Origin: an uncultured Flavobacteriaceae bacterium
GTDB lineage: Bacteria; Bacteroidota; Bacteroidia; Flavobacteriales; Flavobacteriaceae
Length of the DNA: 64,000 bases
Assembly: GCA_943842245.1 (NCBI GenBank)
Contig: CALTAJ010000001.1
Location: 186,001-250,000, forward strand
Direction: 5' to 3'
Under the pieces are notes generated by a model that saw nothing but the letters and a program-made list of their open reading frames with translations, was not told where the DNA came from and made no database searches. Of the stretch, positions 26,457 to 35,598 are shown piece by piece. How positions within the stretch are numbered: the first letter of the stretch is position 1; each line of letters opens with the position of its first letter. The position numbers were made by a program, and so were the translations under genes.

Positions 26457-29306
26457 TTATTTGGTTAAATACATCTTACGTCTAGCATATAAGTCATAAA
26501 ACTCATCATCCTTCAAACTATCAATGAATAAAATACTTTCTCCAGTACTTTTCATTTCAGGTCCTAGTTGTTTATTAACATTTGGGAATTTATTGAATGA
26601 AAATACAGGCTGTTTAATGGCATAACCCTTTAATTTTGGATTAAATTTAAAATCGGTTACTTTATTTTCACCGAGCATTACCTTGGTGGCATAATTAACA
26701 TAAGGCTCCTTATAGGCTTTTGCTATAAATGGAACTGTCCTAGATGCCCTTGGATTAGCTTCAATTACAAAAACCATATCATTTTTAACAGCATACTGAA
26801 TATTTATTAATCCTACTGTGTTTAATGCTAATGCAATCTTGTGTGTATGATCTTTAATCTGTTGAACTACATATTCTCCAAGATTAAAAACAGGAAGCGT
26901 AGCATTTGAATCTCCAGAATGAATACCACAAGGCTCAATATGCTCCATTATTCCAATAATTTGAACATTTTCTCCATCACAAATTGCATCTGCTTCACAT
27001 TCAATAGCACCATCTAGATAATGATCAAGAAGCAATTTATTATTTGGGATTTTTTGAAGTAAGTCTACAACATGTGCTTCCAAGTCTTTTTTATTAATAA
27101 CAATTTTCATCCCCTGACCTCCCAATACGTATGAGGGTCTGACCAAAATCGGAAAATCTAATTCATCTGCTAATATTGATGCCTGATCAGCAGTTTGAGC
27201 TACTCCAAACTCAGGATAGGGAATTTTATTTTCTTTTAATAAAGTCGAAAAACTCCCCCGATCTTCTGCTAGGTCTAAAGACCGATAACTAGTCCCAATG
27301 ATCTTTATTCCGTATCGATCTAATTTTTCAGCTAGCTTTAGAGCCGTCTGCCCTCCTAATTGAACAATAACTCCTTCTGGTTTTTCATGTTGAATAATGT
27401 CATAAATATGTTCCCAAAAAACAGGCTCAAAGTATAATTTATCAGCAACGTCAAAATCAGTAGAAACAGTTTCAGGATTACAATTAATCATAATAGTTTC
27501 ATAGCCACATTCACTAGCAGCTAATACCCCGTGAACACAACAATAGTCAAATTCAATTCCTTGGCCTATTCTGTTTGGACCAGAACCTAAAACTACTATT
27601 TTTTTTCTGTCTGAAACTTTACTTTCATTGTCACAATAAGGTATGCCTCCTTGATGTTTTAACTTAGCCTCAAAGGTAGAATAATAGTATGGTGTTTTGG
27701 CTTCAAATTCAGCAGCACAAGTATCCACTAACTTATAAACTCTTTGAATTCCCATATCAACTCTTTTGACACGCACTTCACTTTCCAAACACTTAAGCAT
27801 ATGTGCAACTTGCCTATCAGCAAAACCTTTTTGTTTGGCTTCTAAAAGTAATGCCTCATCAATCGTATCAATATTAAAATTGGAAATCTCTTTACCTAAT
27901 AAATGCAGTTCCTCATATTGTTTTAGAAACCACATATCAATTTTTGTGATTTCATGAATTCGTGTTAAAGGAATTCCAATCTCAATGGCATCATAAATCA
28001 CAAAAACTCTATCCCAACTCGCTACAGATAGCTTACTTATTATTGTGTCATAATCCGTGTATCCTTTCCCATCTGCACCAAGACCATTTCGTTTTACCTC
28101 TAAAGATTGAGTAGCTTTATGCAAGGCCTCTTGAAAAGATCTTCCAATTCCCATAACCTCACCAACAGACTTCATTTGAAGTCCTAAAGTACGATCAGAT
28201 CCTTCAAATTTATCAAAGTTCCATCTTGGTATTTTTACAATCACATAATCTAAAGTTGGCTCAAAAAGAGCTGAAGTTGATCTAGTAATTTGATTTTGAA
28301 GTTCGTCTAATGAATATCCTATAGCTAGTTTAGCAGCAATTTTAGCTATAGGATATCCTGTAGCTTTTGAAGCCAATGCTGAAGAACGTGAAACTCTTGG
28401 GTTAATTTCAATAGCTATAATGTCTTCCTTTTCGTCTGGACTGACTGCAAATTGAACATTACATCCACCAGCAAAATCTCCTATACTACGCATCATGTGA
28501 ATTGCCATATCCCGCATACGTTGAAATGTTTTATCCGACAATGTCATAGCAGGAGCAACTGTGATAGAATCTCCTGTATGGATTCCCATAGGGTCCATAT
28601 TTTCAATAGTACAAATAATTACAACATTATCATTTTTATCACGTAGGAGCTCTAACTCATATTCTTTCCAACCTATTAAAGCTTTATCAATCATCACTTC
28701 ATGAATGGGAGAAATTTCTAACCCTCTAGTTAATAATTCATCAAAATCTTCTTCTTTATGAACAAATGATGCACCCGCTCCTCCAAGGGTATAAGACGCT
28801 CTAATTACTAGAGGAAATCCAAATTCCTGAGCAATCTCCTGCCCTTTAAGATAAGAGTTTGCTGTAGCTTGAGGCGCCATGCCTATACCTATTTTTAGCA
28901 TCAACTCTCTAAAGCGTTCGCGATCTTCTGTTATCTGAATTGCATCAATATCTACACCAATAATTTCAATTCCAAAATCTTCCCATATTCCTTTTTCATC
29001 GGCTTCAATACAAAGGTTAAGTGCAGTTTGTCCACCCATAGTAGGTAATACAGCATCTATTTTATGCTTTTTTAGAATTTCAATTATAGATTTTGTATTT
29101 AAGGGTTTTAAATAGACATGATCGGCCATTGTGGGATCTGTCATAATTGTTGCAGGATTAGAATTGATTAAGACGGTTTCTATTCCATCCTCTCTTAGCG
29201 AACGTAGTGCTTGAGTACCAGAATAATCAAATTCACAGGCTTGTCCAATAATAATCGGTCCTGAACCAATCACTAAAATACTTTTAATTGAGTTTACTTT
29301 TGGCAT
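26457..29306 (-). CDS. carB: Carbamoyl-phosphate synthase large subunit
   Basis: A 949-residue CarB that makes carbamoyl phosphate from bicarbonate, ATP and ammonia channelled from CarA, for arginine and pyrimidine synthesis. It has two homologous ATP-grasp halves: IKSILVIGSGPIIIGQACEF starts the first and KKIVVLGSGPNRIGQGIEFD the second (near 570). Both carry QTALNL/QTALKL and the metal-site strings IEINPRVSRSSALASKATG and VIEANPRASRTVPF. It stops at about 950 residues, whereas the E. coli protein has 1073, so the C-terminal MGS-like allosteric domain is absent; this short form is usual in flavobacteria. carA is not in the window. It lies behind the rpmH terminator. Confidence 0.95.
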   Translation of the reverse strand: MPKVNSIKSILVIGSGPIIIGQACEFDYSGTQALRSLREDGIETVLINSNPATIMTDPTMADHVYLKPLNTKSIIEILKKHKIDAVLPTMGGQTALNLCIEADEKGIWEDFGIEIIGVDIDAIQITEDRERFRELMLKIGIGMAPQATANSYLKGQEIAQEFGFPLVIRASYTLGGAGASFVHKEEDFDELLTRGLEISPIHEVMIDKALIGWKEYELELLRDKNDNVVIICTIENMDPMGIHTGDSITVAPAMTLSDKTFQRMRDMAIHMMRSIGDFAGGCNVQFAVSPDEKEDIIAIEINPRVSRSSALASKATGYPIAKIAAKLAIGYSLDELQNQITRSTSALFEPTLDYVIVKIPRWNFDKFEGSDRTLGLQMKSVGEVMGIGRSFQEALHKATQSLEVKRNGLGADGKGYTDYDTIISKLSVASWDRVFVIYDAIEIGIPLTRIHEITKIDMWFLKQYEELHLLGKEISNFNIDTIDEALLLEAKQKGFADRQVAHMLKCLESEVRVKRVDMGIQRVYKLVDTCAAEFEAKTPYYYSTFEAKLKHQGGIPYCDNESKVSDRKKIVVLGSGPNRIGQGIEFDYCCVHGVLAASECGYETIMINCNPETVSTDFDVADKLYFEPVFWEHIYDIIQHEKPEGVIVQLGGQTALKLAEKLDRYGIKIIGTSYRSLDLAEDRGSFSTLLKENKIPYPEFGVAQTADQASILADELDFPILVRPSYVLGGQGMKIVINKKDLEAHVVDLLQKIPNNKLLLDHYLDGAIECEADAICDGENVQIIGIMEHIEPCGIHSGDSNATLPVFNLGEYVVQQIKDHTHKIALALNTVGLINIQYAVKNDMVFVIEANPRASRTVPFIAKAYKEPYVNYATKVMLGENKVTDFKFNPKLKGYAIKQPVFSFNKFPNVNKQLGPEMKSTGESILFIDSLKDDEFYDLYARRKMYLTK

Positions 29307-29331
29307 GGGTATAAATATATTTTTTCAATAT

Positions 29332-29369
29332 AAAAAAAAAGGTGTTACTCTTAAAAAAGTAACACCTTT
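29332..29369 (-). terminator. Terminator between rpmH and carB
   Basis: AAAGGTGTTACT (29338-29349) pairs perfectly with AGTAACACCTTT (29358-29369), a 12-bp stem with an 8-nt loop. On the minus strand it runs into at least eight T residues. It ends the rpmH transcript upstream of carB. Confidence 0.85.
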
Positions 29370-29389
29370 AATATGGGTAAAACAAACCA

Positions 29390-29548
29390 TTATTTTTTAT
29401 GACGTGGTTCCGATGAAATCGATATTTTTTTTCTGCCCTTAGCGCGACGAGCAGCAATAACTTTTCGTCCATTAGCGGAGGACATTCTTTCTCTGAAACC
29501 GTGCTTATTTCTTCTTTTTCTTCTCGAAGGCTGGAATGTTCTTTTCAT
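29390..29548 (-). CDS. rpmH: 50S ribosomal protein L34
   Basis: A 52-residue L34, recognised by its almost invariant core [20 protein letters not shown] followed by [20 protein letters not shown]. The bacteroidotal C-terminal extension [13 protein letters not shown] is present. The gene stands alone, with a strong promoter 42 nt upstream and a terminator 20 nt downstream. No rnpA or dnaA lies next to it, unlike in many other bacteria. Confidence 0.97.
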   Translation of the reverse strand: MKRTFQPSRRKRRNKHGFRERMSSANGRKVIAARRAKGRKKISISSEPRHKK

Positions 29549-29589
29549 AATGATTTTGACTGGTAGATATAATTCTTTTTAAAGTCGGC

Positions 29590-29620
29590 CAAATATACAA
29601 CAACTTTTTTGTCTTCCAAA
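29590..29620 (-). promoter_or_regulatory. Promoter of rpmH
   Basis: On the minus strand, TTTG (29620-29617), 19 nt, then TATATTTG (29597-29590). Both boxes and the spacing fit the Bacteroidota consensus exactly, giving an approximately 35-nt leader to the rpmH ATG. Confidence 0.72.
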
Positions 29621-29653
29621 GTTGATTATCAACATTTCAGTTATGAATTTTTA

Positions 29654-29661
29654 TACCTTTG
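29654..29661 (+). promoter_or_regulatory. Predicted -7 box TACCTTTG for the TPR-like gene
   Basis: An exact TAnnTTTG match 11 nt before ATG 29673. It rules out the longer frame that starts at 29622, because the box would lie inside it. Confidence 0.42.
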
Positions 29662-29672
29662 AAAAAAAAACA

Positions 29673-30188
29673 ATGTTCCCTAAATTCATAAAATTAATAC
29701 TTGCTATTATTTCATTCAGTTATGGAATCTATCAATTTATCGATGATTATATTGGTAATGGTATTTTGATGTTATTTCTTTCAGCAATGTTCATCCTTTT
29801 GTACTTCAAAAACGAATTAATATTTCTTGCATTTTTACGTCTTAGAAAACAAGATTTTGATGGTACTCAAAAATGGTTGATGAGGATTTCAAATGTAGAA
29901 CGCAATCTTGTTCGCAAACAACAAGGCTACTTCAATTATCTTTTGGGAATCATTCACTCTCAAAAAAATCTTACGCAATCTGAAAAGTATTTTAAAGCAG
30001 CTTTAAAATTGGGTTTATCAATGAATCATGATATTGCAATGGCTAAAATGAGCTTAGCGGGGATCTACCTTCAAAAAAGGAGGAAACGTGAGGCACAGAT
30101 ATTACTTTCAGAGGCAAAAAAGCTTGACAAACACGGTATGCTGACTGGTCAAATGAAAATGATTCAGAAACAAATGAAACGTATTTAA
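29673..30188 (+). CDS. Membrane-anchored TPR-like protein
   Basis: About 171 residues. Two hydrophobic helices come first (about 4-20, FIKLILAIISFSYGIY, and 27-45, NGILMLFLSAMFILLYF), followed by a cytoplasmic helical region with tetratricopeptide-like spacing: YFNYLLGIIHSQKNLTQSEKYFKAALKLG and MAKMSLAGIYLQKRRKREAQILLSEAKKLD. TPRs usually bind proteins; the partner is unknown. The start at 29673 is chosen from the promoter position. It ends in a TTAA shared with the stop of the convergent lytic transglycosylase gene. Confidence 0.68.
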   Translation: MFPKFIKLILAIISFSYGIYQFIDDYIGNGILMLFLSAMFILLYFKNELIFLAFLRLRKQDFDGTQKWLMRISNVERNLVRKQQGYFNYLLGIIHSQKNLTQSEKYFKAALKLGLSMNHDIAMAKMSLAGIYLQKRRKREAQILLSEAKKLDKHGMLTGQMKMIQKQMKRI

Positions 30189-31099
30189 TAATAACCATCT
30201 TCAGGGATATCTATTTCATAATATTTTCTAGAATTATTATTTAAATGATTTTGAATTAACCAAGGATTATGAATTTTTAATAGCTTATAGTTAATGTTAT
30301 TTTTTTTAGCAAATTGAGCAATATTTATTATCGGAATATCTATCCCTATTTTACGAATTGGGATTTGGCGGTATAAATCACTTTCTTCATAAATAAAACC
30401 ATAAAGATCTGGATTAGAAATGATTTCCTTAACTGCTAATATTCTAAATATATATCTACTAGTTTCTTTATTTAACAATAAATCATAATAATCATCAACT
30501 AATTGTTTTTTCAAAAGTAGATCAATCCCAAGCATACCTCTATTGAATGATGCTGCAGCAAGAGTCCAGCTTCCAAAGCGTTCTTTTGCCTTAAGCAAAT
30601 ACTTACAAGCCGCTCTAGTAGATTTTTCAACATGGTAACGCTCATCCACATTGCTATTAACCTCTAGACCATATTCTTTTGCTGTTGCAGGCATTAGCTG
30701 CCAAAATCCCTTTGCACCTTTTGGGGAGCGAACGTTTTCCAAACCACTTTCAATAACTGCTAAAAATTTGAAATCTTGGGGTACACCTTCTTCTTTTAAG
30801 ATTGATTCAATGGTGGGAAACCACTTATTGGATCTTTTAAGAAGTAACATCATATTTGATTGCCAATAAGTATTAACTAGTAACTCCTTATCCAAACGCT
30901 CTCTAATATCTGGAGCATTTAGAGGAGATTGTTCGCCACAAAAATCTACCACTTCTGGAAGTTTTAAAGCATAAACCTTAGATGAATTTTCACCACCGTA
31001 ATTTTTGAAAGCTGTAAGTAATTCGGGATTAATTGAACTGAAACCAAAAATGAAAATGATTATTGAAAATAAAATAATTAAAGTAAGCTTAGTTTTCAT
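30185..31099 (-). CDS. Lytic transglycosylase (MltD/SLT-type)
   Basis: A 304-residue murein lytic enzyme that would cleave the MurNAc-GlcNAc bond with formation of 1,6-anhydro ends. An N-terminal hydrophobic segment (LTLIILFSIIIFIFGFSS) serves as signal or anchor. The SLT domain spans about 95-220: PQDFKFLAVIESGLENVRSP contains the catalytic Glu, followed by GAKGFWQLMPATAKEYGLEV, DERYHVEKSTRAACKYL and LAAASFNRG. The C-terminal region (INIAQFAKKNNINYKLLKIHNPWL) looks like a degenerate LysM, as in MltD. Its promoter lies 1 bp beyond the neighbouring hydrolase gene. Confidence 0.88.
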   Translation of the reverse strand: MKTKLTLIILFSIIIFIFGFSSINPELLTAFKNYGGENSSKVYALKLPEVVDFCGEQSPLNAPDIRERLDKELLVNTYWQSNMMLLLKRSNKWFPTIESILKEEGVPQDFKFLAVIESGLENVRSPKGAKGFWQLMPATAKEYGLEVNSNVDERYHVEKSTRAACKYLLKAKERFGSWTLAAASFNRGMLGIDLLLKKQLVDDYYDLLLNKETSRYIFRILAVKEIISNPDLYGFIYEESDLYRQIPIRKIGIDIPIINIAQFAKKNNINYKLLKIHNPWLIQNHLNNNSRKYYEIDIPEDGYY

Positions 31100-31131
31100 T
31101 GCTTAGATATATCTTAAAATTAGTATTTAAT

Positions 31132-31139
31132 CAAATTTA
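31132..31139 (-). promoter_or_regulatory. Predicted -7 box TAAATTTG for the lytic transglycosylase gene
   Basis: An exact TAnnTTTG match on the minus strand, 32 nt before the ATG. AT-rich sequence makes chance matches to this form fairly likely. Confidence 0.35.
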
Positions 31140-31140
31140 A

Positions 31141-31797
31141 TTATTTTTTTGCAAGAAGTTTAGGCAACTCAGTATTGAACCAACTTGCCTGGGTTATGAT
31201 AGCAGCATGACCTCCTTTAATTTTTATAATAGGCTTTGACAAATTCTTTATTGGAAAAACAGTATCTGAAGCACCATGAATGTGAAGAATATTTGCAGGT
31301 ATTTGAATTTGATCCCAATGAACCAATGAATTAATTGCCCAATAAAGATAATCCGGATCTCGTTCAGAAAGGTACCTCTGATACAATTCGAGTCGCCTTT
31401 TAATGCCCTTTCCAAAAGCAAATAATACCAAGTTATCAATATTTTTAATCCATTGAATAGGTAAGAGTTTGTGAAGATTTGTTTTTTGAGCCATTTTCAT
31501 TGGTAATGGCAATTCCATTTTATTTTTTATACTTGAAATTATTATTATGTTACGAACAGAAATATATTTTGCCATTTCTTGAACTAACACTCCTCCAAAA
31601 GAAACACCTAAAAGAACTGGTTTTTCATGTAAAATACATTTACACATTCGCTTTGCGTATTTTTTTATGGGTTCATTTTTGTATGGGGGTATCCAACTCA
31701 AAAGATGAATTTTAAAAGGCTTTGGAAAGTTCAGAAATTCAAAAATTTTTGGACTAGCTGCCATTCCTGGCATACAATAAATGTGAATTGAACTCAT
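31141..31797 (-). CDS. Small alpha/beta-hydrolase fold protein
   Basis: A 218-residue cytoplasmic hydrolase of unknown substrate. The nucleophile elbow is GVSFGGVLVQEMA (Ser about 65). The acid Asp is probably in HIHGASDTVFPI, and the His in KGGHAAIIT, giving a complete Ser-Asp-His triad. The N-terminal YCMPGMAASPKIFEFL provides the oxyanion-hole region. No lid domain is obvious and no signal peptide was seen. The family includes esterases and acyl-transfer enzymes, and nothing in the context narrows the role. Confidence 0.8.
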   Translation of the reverse strand: MSSIHIYCMPGMAASPKIFEFLNFPKPFKIHLLSWIPPYKNEPIKKYAKRMCKCILHEKPVLLGVSFGGVLVQEMAKYISVRNIIIISSIKNKMELPLPMKMAQKTNLHKLLPIQWIKNIDNLVLFAFGKGIKRRLELYQRYLSERDPDYLYWAINSLVHWDQIQIPANILHIHGASDTVFPIKNLSKPIIKIKGGHAAIITQASWFNTELPKLLAKK

Positions 31798-31906
31798 TTT
31801 TAATTGATAATACCCAGGTTACTTATTTAAATTTTGTAATTTTATGGTCCTATTTACAATAAATAAATTTACAAAAATTTCAAACGAATATTTAATTTCT
31901 CTTATC

Positions 31907-32200
31907 ATGAACGAATTAACTTTAATCAACAATGAATTTCTAAGACAATTCGAAATTAAATTAGATGACAGTTTAGCCCGCATTGAATATTCAGAACAAG
32001 AAAGAAAAATTTTTCTAACTAAATTACATATACCTAAAGAAATAGAAGATAAGGCTTTTGAAGATGCTTTTATAATTAAAGTTCTTGAATTTATCTCTGA
32101 TAAAAACCTTCGCGTAGTTCCTACCTCTCCAAAAATTGCAAGATTTGTTCGAGGTAATCGCCGCTACAAACAACTTTTACCAGTTGGGATAAAGCTTTAG
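31907..32200 (+). CDS. COG2388/YjdJ-type GNAT-like protein
   Basis: A 97-residue protein resembling the small COG2388 acetyltransferase family. Seen: LARIEYSEQERKIFLTKLHIP, a region where acetyl-CoA binders have a G-x-G loop, and the characteristic end FISDKNLRVVPTSPKIARFV...YKQLLP. The usual glycine-rich acetyl-CoA loop is replaced by IEDKAFEDAFI, so binding may be lost. The frame is open from an ATG at 31844, but ATG 31907 fits the family start. It ends in a TTAG shared with mtaB's stop. Activity is uncertain. Confidence 0.65.
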   Translation: MNELTLINNEFLRQFEIKLDDSLARIEYSEQERKIFLTKLHIPKEIEDKAFEDAFIIKVLEFISDKNLRVVPTSPKIARFVRGNRRYKQLLPVGIKL

Positions 32201-33549
32201 CGAGGATTAACAAATCTGACATATCCAGCTTCATCAATTTTTTCTAATTCAACTTTATATAATGTATTCACTAAGGACGGGTCCCAAGGAGTCCTCACTT
32301 TAATATAGTTTTCTGTAAAACCTATTATGTATCCTTCTTTATTTTTTTCCTCAAATAAAACCGTAAAGTTTTTTCCAAGATGGGATTCATAAAAGGAACG
32401 TCTTTTTTTTATTGATAAAGCGCGTAGCATTTTACTTCGTTTACTTCTAATTATTTTATCTACAACATCTCCCATGACAGCAGCTTCAGTATTAGATCTT
32501 TCGGAATAGGTAAAAACGTGTAAATAAGAAATATCTAGATTAGCTAGAAAATGATAAGTTTCTAGAAAATCATCATCAGTTTCACCTGGATAACCAACAA
32601 TTACATCAGCACCGATACAAGCATGAGGGAGTAAAGTCTTTATTTGAATAATTTTGTCGACATAAAGTGAGGATAAATATCGACGTTTCATATTTTTTAG
32701 GATTTTATCACTTCCACTTTGCAGGGGGATATGAAAATGAGGAACAAAACTTTTACTTTTTGCAACAAAATCAATAATATTTTTAGTAAGAAGATTGGGC
32801 TCTATAGAGGAAATTCGTATTCTTTTTATCAAATCCAATGAATCTAATGATGTAATAAGTTCAAGAAAAGTATGATGATGCTTTTTATTACCAAATTCTC
32901 CTTTTCCAAAGTCACCAATATTAACACCCGTTAATACAATCTCTTTTGATCCAGCTAATGCAATCTTTTTAGCATTGTTCATTATGTTTTCCAAAGAATC
33001 ACTTCTAGAAACACCTCTGGCTTTTGGAATAGTACAATAGGTGCATTTGTAATCACAGCCATCTTGAATTTTTAGAAAAGATCGTGTACGATCATTTAAA
33101 GAATAACTACTCTCATAAAAATTAACTTCTTCAATTTCACAGGAATGAATTTCACCCAAATCTTTCTTAGTAAGATCTTGCAAATATTCAATTAATTTAA
33201 ATTTTTCTGATGCCCCTAAAACTAAATCTACACCGTCAATAGCAGCAATCTCATTTGGTTTTAGCTGAGCATAACAACCAATTGCTACAACAAAACCTTT
33301 GGAATTTTGTTTTAAAACTTTTTTAACTAAACCTTTTAAACGTCTATCTGCATTATCAGTAACAGAACAGGTATTTATTACATATATATCAGCAGGACTA
33401 TCAAAGGATACTTTTTGGAAGTTTGAAGCATCGAAGTCTCTTGCTATCGTTGCAGTTTCAGAAAAATTTAATTTACATCCTAAAGTATGAAAGGCAACAC
33501 GTGGAAGTGTTTCTTTTATATTTTTTACATCGTACAGAATATTTTCCAT
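32197..33549 (-). CDS. mtaB: tRNA t6A37 methylthiotransferase
   Basis: A 450-residue radical-SAM enzyme that converts t6A37 to ms2t6A37 in tRNAs reading ANN codons. The N-terminal UPF0004 domain binds one Fe-S cluster (HTLGCKLNFSETATIA, INTCSVTDNADRR, AIGCYAQLKP). The radical SAM motif is CDYKCTYCTIPKARG near 165, and GGSKEIVLTGVNIGDFG-like strings follow. A C-terminal TRAM-like RNA-binding segment (about 390-450) ends it. The N-terminal and motif forms fit MtaB rather than MiaB or RimO. A promoter box lies upstream, and the 3' end shares its stop with the GNAT-like gene. Confidence 0.92.
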   Translation of the reverse strand: MENILYDVKNIKETLPRVAFHTLGCKLNFSETATIARDFDASNFQKVSFDSPADIYVINTCSVTDNADRRLKGLVKKVLKQNSKGFVVAIGCYAQLKPNEIAAIDGVDLVLGASEKFKLIEYLQDLTKKDLGEIHSCEIEEVNFYESSYSLNDRTRSFLKIQDGCDYKCTYCTIPKARGVSRSDSLENIMNNAKKIALAGSKEIVLTGVNIGDFGKGEFGNKKHHHTFLELITSLDSLDLIKRIRISSIEPNLLTKNIIDFVAKSKSFVPHFHIPLQSGSDKILKNMKRRYLSSLYVDKIIQIKTLLPHACIGADVIVGYPGETDDDFLETYHFLANLDISYLHVFTYSERSNTEAAVMGDVVDKIIRSKRSKMLRALSIKKRRSFYESHLGKNFTVLFEEKNKEGYIIGFTENYIKVRTPWDPSLVNTLYKVELEKIDEAGYVRFVNPR

Positions 33550-33576
33550 AATCGGTTAAAAACAGTAATTTCGATA

Positions 33577-33584
33577 CAAATATA
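33577..33584 (-). promoter_or_regulatory. Predicted -7 box TATATTTG for mtaB
   Basis: An exact TAnnTTTG match on the minus strand, 27 nt before the mtaB ATG, in the 49-bp gap divergent to the peptide-binding protein gene. A near match to the -33 box (TTTC) lies 19 nt upstream. Confidence 0.45.
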
Positions 33585-33598
33585 TCAACAAAATATTC

Positions 33599-35215
33599 AT
33601 GTCGAAATGGCTATCTAATCTATCTTATCTAATTTCAATAATTACAACTGTTATTTTATTAAATAGTTGTAATACTAATAAACTAAATGAAGATCGTAAA
33701 GTATTTAGGTATAATGAATATAGAAACGTCACATCTTTAGACCCTGCTTTTGCAAGAAATCCCCAAAATATATGGCCAATCAATCAAATATTTAATGGAT
33801 TGGTTCAACTAGATAATGACTTAAGAATAATTCCTGAAATTGCTAATTCGTGGACAATAAGCCCTGACGGTCTAACTTATAGTTTCAACCTTAGAGAGGA
33901 CGTCTATTTTCATTCCTCTCCTTTATTTGGCTCAAAAAAAACTAGAAAAGTTGTTGCAGCTGACTTTGTTTACAGTTTTGATCGCCTAAGAAATAAAAAA
34001 ATTGCATCACCTGGAGGTTGGGTAATGCAACAAGTAAATGATTATGAAGCTAAAGAAAAACATGTTCTCACTATTCGCTTAAAAAATCCCTTTCCTGCAT
34101 TTTTAGGTTTACTAACAATGCGCTATTGTGCAGTGGTCCCAATGGAGATAACATCTCATTACGGAGAAGATTTTAGATCTAACCCTATCGGAACAGGGCC
34201 TTTTTATTTCAAGCAGTGGGACGAAAATGTAAAACTAGTTTTGCGTAAAAATCCTAAATATTTTGAAATAGATGAACAAGGCCAAAGATTACCATATCTC
34301 GATGCTGTGGCTATAGAGTTTATTCCAGATATTCAAAGTGAGTTTATGCTATTTTTACAAGGTAAATTTGATTTTGTAAACTCTTTAGATTCTTCATATA
34401 AAGACGAACTACTAACACCAAAGGGAAAAATACAAACCAAGTACAGAGATCAACTCAATATGCTCAAAGGTCCATATCTAAATACAGAGTATATTGGTAT
34501 TTATCTTGAAAATGATAATCCTGCAATTCAATCTAAAAAAATTCGTGAAGCTATAAATATCGGTTTTGATCGAAAACTAATGATTGCTTATCTGAGAAAT
34601 AATATTGGATATGCTTCAAAAAAAGGGTTTATACCCCGGGGACTTCCTGGAAGCAGTACAACAAACATTAAATATGATCCTAATTATGCAAGAAAACTAG
34701 TTAATGATTTTATTAAAGAAACAAAGCAGACTCCAAAATTAACAATAGCTACTGATGCTAATTATCTGGATATCTGTGAGTACTTACAACGGGAACTACA
34801 AAAGATAGGTGTTGAAATCAAGATTGATGTGATGCCAACTGCCTCGTTAAGACAAGCAAAATCGTCAGGAAAATTGGAATTATTTCGTGCTAGCTGGATT
34901 GCGGATTACCCTGATGCAGAAAATTATCTCTCATTATTTAATAGTTTTAACTTTTCTCCAAATGGTCCCAACTACACTCATTATTCAAACCCAGAATTCG
35001 ATATATTATATAAAGAATCGTTAAGCTTAGTGTCTGATAGTCTTCGTTTTAAAAAATATAAAAAAATGGATTCACTTATAATGTCAGATTACCCTGTTAT
35101 ACCTCTTTACTATGATCAAGTAATTCGTTTTGTTCAAAAAAACATACATGGGATGGAAATTAATCCAATAAATCTTTTGGTCCTGAAAAATATCAAAAAA
35201 AATAAACCACTTTAA
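33599..35215 (+). CDS. Oligopeptide ABC-type substrate-binding lipoprotein
   Basis: A 538-residue family 5 solute-binding protein (DppA/OppA type). The lipobox is LLNSC near residue 24. Family landmarks: VTSLDPAFARNPQNIWPINQIFNGL, ISPDGLTYSFNLREDVYFH, VAADFVYSFDRL, NPIGTGPFYFKQW, IREAINIGFDRKLMI and the late WIADYPDAENYLSLF. It would bind peptides or similar solutes outside the inner membrane. No permease or ATPase gene lies nearby, so it must work with a transporter encoded elsewhere. Confidence 0.88.
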   Translation: MSKWLSNLSYLISIITTVILLNSCNTNKLNEDRKVFRYNEYRNVTSLDPAFARNPQNIWPINQIFNGLVQLDNDLRIIPEIANSWTISPDGLTYSFNLREDVYFHSSPLFGSKKTRKVVAADFVYSFDRLRNKKIASPGGWVMQQVNDYEAKEKHVLTIRLKNPFPAFLGLLTMRYCAVVPMEITSHYGEDFRSNPIGTGPFYFKQWDENVKLVLRKNPKYFEIDEQGQRLPYLDAVAIEFIPDIQSEFMLFLQGKFDFVNSLDSSYKDELLTPKGKIQTKYRDQLNMLKGPYLNTEYIGIYLENDNPAIQSKKIREAINIGFDRKLMIAYLRNNIGYASKKGFIPRGLPGSSTTNIKYDPNYARKLVNDFIKETKQTPKLTIATDANYLDICEYLQRELQKIGVEIKIDVMPTASLRQAKSSGKLELFRASWIADYPDAENYLSLFNSFNFSPNGPNYTHYSNPEFDILYKESLSLVSDSLRFKKYKKMDSLIMSDYPVIPLYYDQVIRFVQKNIHGMEINPINLLVLKNIKKNKPL

Positions 35216-35250
35216 TTGTGTGATTTTCAGATAAGATTAAATTATGATTA

Positions 35251-35502
35251 CTACTTTTTAAATTTGGAGTATTTATTTTTGAATTTATCGATTCTTCCAG
35301 CCGTATCTACAAGTTTTGATTTTCCTGTATAAAATGGATGAGATGTTCTTGATATTTCTAATTTAACAAGAGGATATTCAACTCCATCAACCTCGATAGT
35401 TTCTTTTGCGTTCACTGTTGATTTAGTAATGAATACGTCCTCATTTGACATATCTTTAAATGCAACTAATCTGTAATTATCCGGATGGATGTTTGCTTTC
35501 AT
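35251..35502 (-). CDS. rpmE2: 50S ribosomal protein L31 type B
   Basis: An 83-residue type B L31: [20 protein letters not shown], the middle [23 protein letters not shown], and [10 protein letters not shown] at the end. It has no cysteines, so it is the zinc-independent form, which does not depend on zinc supply. The gene stands alone with a promoter box 17 nt upstream. No zinc-type L31 gene is visible in the window. Confidence 0.95.
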   Translation of the reverse strand: MKANIHPDNYRLVAFKDMSNEDVFITKSTVNAKETIEVDGVEYPLVKLEISRTSHPFYTGKSKLVDTAGRIDKFKNKYSKFKK

Positions 35503-35519
35503 AATTTATAAATCGTTTG

Positions 35520-35527
35520 CAAATTTA
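35520..35527 (-). promoter_or_regulatory. Predicted -7 box TAAATTTG for rpmE2
   Basis: An exact TAnnTTTG match on the minus strand, 17 nt before the rpmE2 ATG. Confidence 0.42.
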
Positions 35528-35598
35528 ATTTTATTTTTTAGATTATGAGAAACCCTGCATATTTTTTTTTTACTTTCGGTAAGAATTAAAATCATAAC

